The notes under the pieces were generated by a model. It did not search any database and was not told where the DNA came from. It saw nothing but the letters and a program-made list of their open reading frames with translations. 64,000 nucleotides of DNA from an uncultured Aquimarina sp. Its GTDB lineage: Bacteria > Bacteroidota > Bacteroidia > Flavobacteriales > Flavobacteriaceae. The stretch is taken from the NCBI GenBank assembly GCA_947498815.1, contig CANMLU010000001.1:515570-579569 (forward strand), given 5' to 3'. The stretch's first letter is position 1. Every line of letters starts with the position of its first letter. The position numbers were made by a program, and so were the translations under genes. Of the stretch, positions 61,384-64,000 are shown one piece after another.

Positions 61384-61584
61384 TATTGTTAACGTCTCGG
61401 ATAAGAAACGTAGAACAGGTGATGAGCAATACGTTTCGGTCTGGTACTAAGCCAAATATAAATATTTTGCTTTTATCTTTTTTGGGTAAAACGCCAAATT
61501 TTATAGTTGGTGACTTTGCAAATAAGTACAGACTTTTTGATAAAACTCAAAAGCCCTATGTTTTCTTATACATTGTTAGCACAT
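61384..61584. repeat. attC-like site 26 (family E)
   Basis: TATTGTTAACGTCTCGGATA AGAAACGTAG... to ...TGTTTTCTTATACATTGTTAGCACAT. End GTTAGCACAT is the exact complement of ATGTGCTAAC at 62500-62509. Confidence 0.9.
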
Positions 61585-61588
61585 GTTT

Positions 61589-61750
61589 TTATGATTTAAA
61601 ATCAGTTTGACAATCAAAGCAATAACTTTTTTTTGAAAGAAATGGCAAAGGTATTCCAATGAGAAGTATTGCCATTGCAATTGCACCTCTTGATGGTTTT
61701 GGTTTTGAAACGTCTTTTGAACCGCAAATGGGACATTTTAGTTCTCTCAT
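61589..61750 (-). CDS. Small zinc-ribbon membrane protein
   Basis: 53 aa from MRELKCPICGSKDVSKPKPS (61750): CPxCG, then a membrane helix (GAIAMAILLIGIPLPFLSKK), then YCFDCQTDF, giving a four-Cys zinc ribbon split by the helix. The ATG shares one base with the stop of the preceding gene, so they are co-translated in one cassette. Confidence 0.72.
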   Translation of the reverse strand: MRELKCPICGSKDVSKPKPSRGAIAMAILLIGIPLPFLSKKSYCFDCQTDFKS

Positions 61751-62475
61751 CAGTAATATTCGTTTATAATACTTGAACAATAAATGGTTAATGAGTCAGA
61801 ATCTAGAATTAGTTCTGTCCGGTTTATTTTGTACTCATATTTTCTTTCAAGAAGAAAGTCTAAAGTGTCAATTTGTGATACTTTAATAAGATTGTTATCT
61901 AATTTCCATTTTCCATTAATTCGAGTTGAATTAAAACCAGGGAAATTTACATTTCCAGAGATGTCAAAATCTAATTTTTCATAGCATTTGCCCATTAAGC
62001 GAATTTGTACTTTGTCCGATGTTGTATTAGGAATATACTCTTGGTTTTGATAAACTATATATTCTACACACCAATCTTTTTCTGTTAAGAGCTCCAGAGC
62101 TGTTGGACGGTTCAAGTATCGATAAACGAATAAAAATAAAGCAGATATTAGAATAATTGTAACAATGGAAATAAATGAAAACTTTATTTTTTTTTGAAAT
62201 TTAGGGTTACTAATTATCCTTTCAGTTTTACTTTGTTTAGGCTCATTATCCTTTTGAACAAGTCCATTTTCCTCAAGAATTATTCTGGCTTTTTTTAAAT
62301 TTGATTCCTCTACTTGAAGTCGAACACCACCAATTGCGTGTGAAAGAAAGTTATGCACTTGAACGGTATGTTCATCGAGAACTTTACATTCAATGCCTTC
62401 AGATTCAAGTTTAGATTTAACCACAGCTACCTCTATGGGGAAAGTGAAGGTCATTAAGGTTTTAAAATTTTCCAA
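61750..62475 (-). CDS. DUF2007-type protein with membrane helix and lipocalin-like tail
   Basis: 241 aa. N-terminus FKTLMTFTFPIEVAVVKSKLESEGIECKVLDE...GGVRLQVEESNLKKARIIL is the DUF2007 (putative signal-transducing) fold. A membrane helix is near 103-122. The exported C-terminus (LLTEKDWCVEYIVYQNQEY...ISGNVNFPGFNSTRINGKWKLDNNLIKV) resembles lipocalin-like DUF4488-type domains. Paired with the zinc-ribbon gene. Confidence 0.75.
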   Translation of the reverse strand: MENFKTLMTFTFPIEVAVVKSKLESEGIECKVLDEHTVQVHNFLSHAIGGVRLQVEESNLKKARIILEENGLVQKDNEPKQSKTERIISNPKFQKKIKFSFISIVTIILISALFLFVYRYLNRPTALELLTEKDWCVEYIVYQNQEYIPNTTSDKVQIRLMGKCYEKLDFDISGNVNFPGFNSTRINGKWKLDNNLIKVSQIDTLDFLLERKYEYKINRTELILDSDSLTIYCSSIINEYY

Positions 62476-62499
62476 TGTTAAGATTTGTCTAATTCTAAT

Positions 62500-62675
62500 A
62501 TGTGCTAACGTTTAATATATGTGTCTTAGCAGAGCAAAATGGTACCTTATTTTTCGATTTATTTGCGCATTGGTTGCTAACTTTAACATTTGCAAGCATT
62601 GCGCCTTACCAAAAATACAACAACCATTCGATTAATCATTTAGCTGCTATGATCACATATATAGTGTTATCTGTA
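62500..62675. repeat. attC-like site 27 (family B)
   Basis: ATGTGCTAACGTTTAATATATGTGTCTTAGCAG ... GCTGCTATGATCACATATATAGTGTTATCTGTA. End GTTATCTGTA is the exact complement of TACAGATAAC at 63188-63197. The stop codon of the next gene lies within it. Confidence 0.92.
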
Positions 62676-63176
62676 TTCTTCTATTTTAAATTTCTTCTGT
62701 TTTTGCAAAGTTTCACCTCCTATTTTTTCAATAGAAATGACTTTTTTGCAAATCTGTAACTTATCAGTGAGTAGTTCGGTTACCAATTTCAATCTGATTT
62801 TTTGTCCTGAGTCAATCAGGTTTTGATATGAATATTTAGTAATTGGTTCATAATCCTTTTTTGACATGTAAACAATAAAGGTCGAATCGGAATCTGTTTT
62901 AAGGTAAATAAATGGACTCTTTAACAACTTGTGTTCTTCTAATAATTCAATATGAGGAATTATTGTAGAATCTTGTTTTCTCAATTCTTCGATTCCAAGA
63001 CTATCTCTTAATTCAATATAGTGCTGATAAAGGCTGTCTTGTCGTCCATAAAAGCTTGCGAAATTTAACCATGTTTTATAGTATAAGTCTCCTTCTAAGT
63101 CTTGATGTTTATTATCCATCTTTTGGCATCCTAAAAACATCAGAGAAGAACTTAAAAATACTATTAGTTTTTTCAT
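62667..63176 (-). CDS. Lipoprotein, unknown function
   Basis: 169-aa lipoprotein (MKKLIVFLSSSLMFLGC, Cys17), helical first half (DLYYKTWLNFASFYGRQDSLYQHYIELRDSLG) and a beta-rich end. No family recognised. Its TAA is formed by bases of the core site GTTATCTGTA, so coding and recombination sequence overlap. Confidence 0.72.
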   Translation of the reverse strand: MKKLIVFLSSSLMFLGCQKMDNKHQDLEGDLYYKTWLNFASFYGRQDSLYQHYIELRDSLGIEELRKQDSTIIPHIELLEEHKLLKSPFIYLKTDSDSTFIVYMSKKDYEPITKYSYQNLIDSGQKIRLKLVTELLTDKLQICKKVISIEKIGGETLQKQKKFKIEEYR

Positions 63177-63187
63177 TTGATTTCTAT

Positions 63188-63364
63188 TACAGATAACGCC
63201 AAATATATGAATCGGAGCAAGGCAAATACACTTAAACCAACCGATCTATCTGCGCATTTTTATTTATTATTAAACTTATAAAAATATAGCGCCATTGCAA
63301 AAAGGAAATGACCTTTCGATTTAGCACTAAATTGCTCTGATTTTATATATGATGTTGTAGAGCG
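63188..63364. repeat. attC-like site 28 (family A)
   Basis: TACAGATAACGCCAAATATATGAATCGGAGCAA ... TTGCTCTGATTTTATATATGATGTTGTAGAGCG. End GTTGTAGAGC is the exact complement of GCTCTACAAC at 63912-63921. Close relative of site 1, 36 kb away. Confidence 0.92.
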
Positions 63365-63367
63365 TTT

Positions 63368-63901
63368 TTATTTCAAATACCCAATGTGTTTTAATGAATC
63401 AATATTTTGTTTTAACATATTAATCATATAGTCACTAAATGATTCCGCCCAAACCATCGGGCCATTTTTTAACCAATCACCTTGTTCTGCAAACATATAA
63501 ACCTTAGGGTTCTCACTTCCGTCGAGTTTTATATATTGATAAGCAGTTCCTTGATGGCTCATTATTACAATTACATCCTCTAATAGTTTTTCTCCATCAA
63601 ATCCATATTTATCAAGAAGTTCTATAGCGAATTTCTTTAGACTCACATCTTCGTTGTAAATTCCCTCTTCTATATAGTCTTCAAAAGCTTCTCCAATTAA
63701 GTAACGGTAATAAAAGTCCGAACCTCTCATTATTTGACCACCTTTTAAACCAAACCATCTTAAAAATTCTTTATAAGCTTCAGGTATTTTTACATTGAGT
63801 CGAGATTCAAGAGCTACAATTTGTTCGTCACGACAACCTCTGAAGTCTTTAGTGATTTCAGGATAATCCTTGAGATATTTCTTTGATTCGGTTAAGTACA
63901 T
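63368..63901 (-). CDS. SMI1/KNR4 (SUKH) family protein
   Basis: 177 aa, SUKH fold: FRGCRDEQIVALESRLNVKIPEAYKEFLRWFGLKGGQIMRGSDFYY (opening helix-strand with the IP-x-x-Y motif), then VIVIMSHQGTAYQYIKLDGSENPKVYMFAEQ and FSDYMINML. SUKH proteins are frequent immunity proteins against polymorphic toxins; here it is an orphan in a cassette without a toxin partner. Confidence 0.87.
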   Translation of the reverse strand: MYLTESKKYLKDYPEITKDFRGCRDEQIVALESRLNVKIPEAYKEFLRWFGLKGGQIMRGSDFYYRYLIGEAFEDYIEEGIYNEDVSLKKFAIELLDKYGFDGEKLLEDVIVIMSHQGTAYQYIKLDGSENPKVYMFAEQGDWLKNGPMVWAESFSDYMINMLKQNIDSLKHIGYLK

Positions 63902-63911
63902 TCTGTCTTAT

Positions 63912-64000
63912 GCTCTACAACGGGAGTCTGTGTATTAACCCCGTTTTGTTTATTCAAATATATAGAAGTTGTTTTTATTCTGTATTGGAATGATGATTTT
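63912..64000. repeat. attC-like site 29 (cut by window edge)
   Basis: Begins GCTCTACAACGGGAGTCTGT GTATTAACCCCG, the usual left arm; its right arm lies outside the window. Confidence 0.75.

Noticed and set aside
27501-64000. Palindromes as simple terminators or REP/MITE insertions
   Set aside because: They are too long and lack T runs, and their ends pair with the facing end of the neighbouring site across a gene. Terminators or inserted MITEs do not explain this.
27501-64000. CRISPR array
   Set aside because: Repeats are long, divergent, separated by genes of 0.4-1.5 kb and without cas genes.

Overview
This window is low-GC DNA of a Bacteroidota bacterium, most likely a marine member of the Flavobacteriaceae. 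The evidence is Bacteroidota-type promoters (TTG/TTTG, 19 bases, TAnnTTTG) at several genes, many short lipoproteins, and typical families (DUF4407, BlaI/BlaR1 pair, DUF5018 and BspA-like surface proteins, AsmA-like proteins). I cannot name a genus.

Left part (1-24.2 kb) is ordinary chromosome. 1-9.9 kb is a plus-strand accessory stress/detoxification cluster: three pirins, a secreted esterase, a flavodoxin-like protein, an isochorismatase-like hydrolase, two SnoaL-like proteins, an amidohydrolase lipoprotein, a small transporter and an outer-membrane barrel, with 3' remnants of a doxX and an nhaA gene. Then come tRNA-Leu, an M20 dipeptidase, a BlaI/BlaR1 pair whose operator lies on its promoter, and a DUF4407 protein. 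15.7-21.5 kb is a complete trans-4-hydroxy-L-proline catabolic operon (oxidase, epimerase, semialdehyde dehydrogenase, DapA-family deaminase) with a divergent AraC regulator. A molybdopterin oxidoreductase and a VOC protein follow.

24.4-28.6 kb is an eroded border with at least three broken genes. From about 27.5 kb to the right edge the character changes. More than twenty short, unrelated genes or gene pairs (acetyltransferases, VOC proteins, DinB, CPBP protease, LytTR, peptidase, RDD, DUF418, SUKH, lipoproteins), nearly all on the minus strand, are each separated by an imperfect palindrome of about 60-200 bp. The outer bases of each palindrome do not pair best with its own other end. They pair with the facing end of the neighbouring palindrome, across the gene. 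At least eleven genes or gene pairs are framed by complementary ends of 8-12 bases starting GTT and ending AAC. This is the layout of integron gene cassettes with attC sites, although the core departs from the textbook consensus and no integrase is in the window. If it is an integron, the integrase should lie beyond the right edge. The array is interrupted at 34.7-40.8 kb by larger, chromosome-like genes (surface lipoprotein, barrel, AsmA-like) and holds a zinc-type block (folE, merC, Zur-like regulator) at 41.0-42.6 kb.

An IS110-family element (52453-53849) sits inside one of the palindromes, splitting it next to an AG/CT dinucleotide. Its transposase has an early stop codon. The long noncoding right end carries short matches to both the target and the element's own end, as expected for a bridge/seek RNA. 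The attC-like array together with the IS that targets it is the most interesting part of the window.
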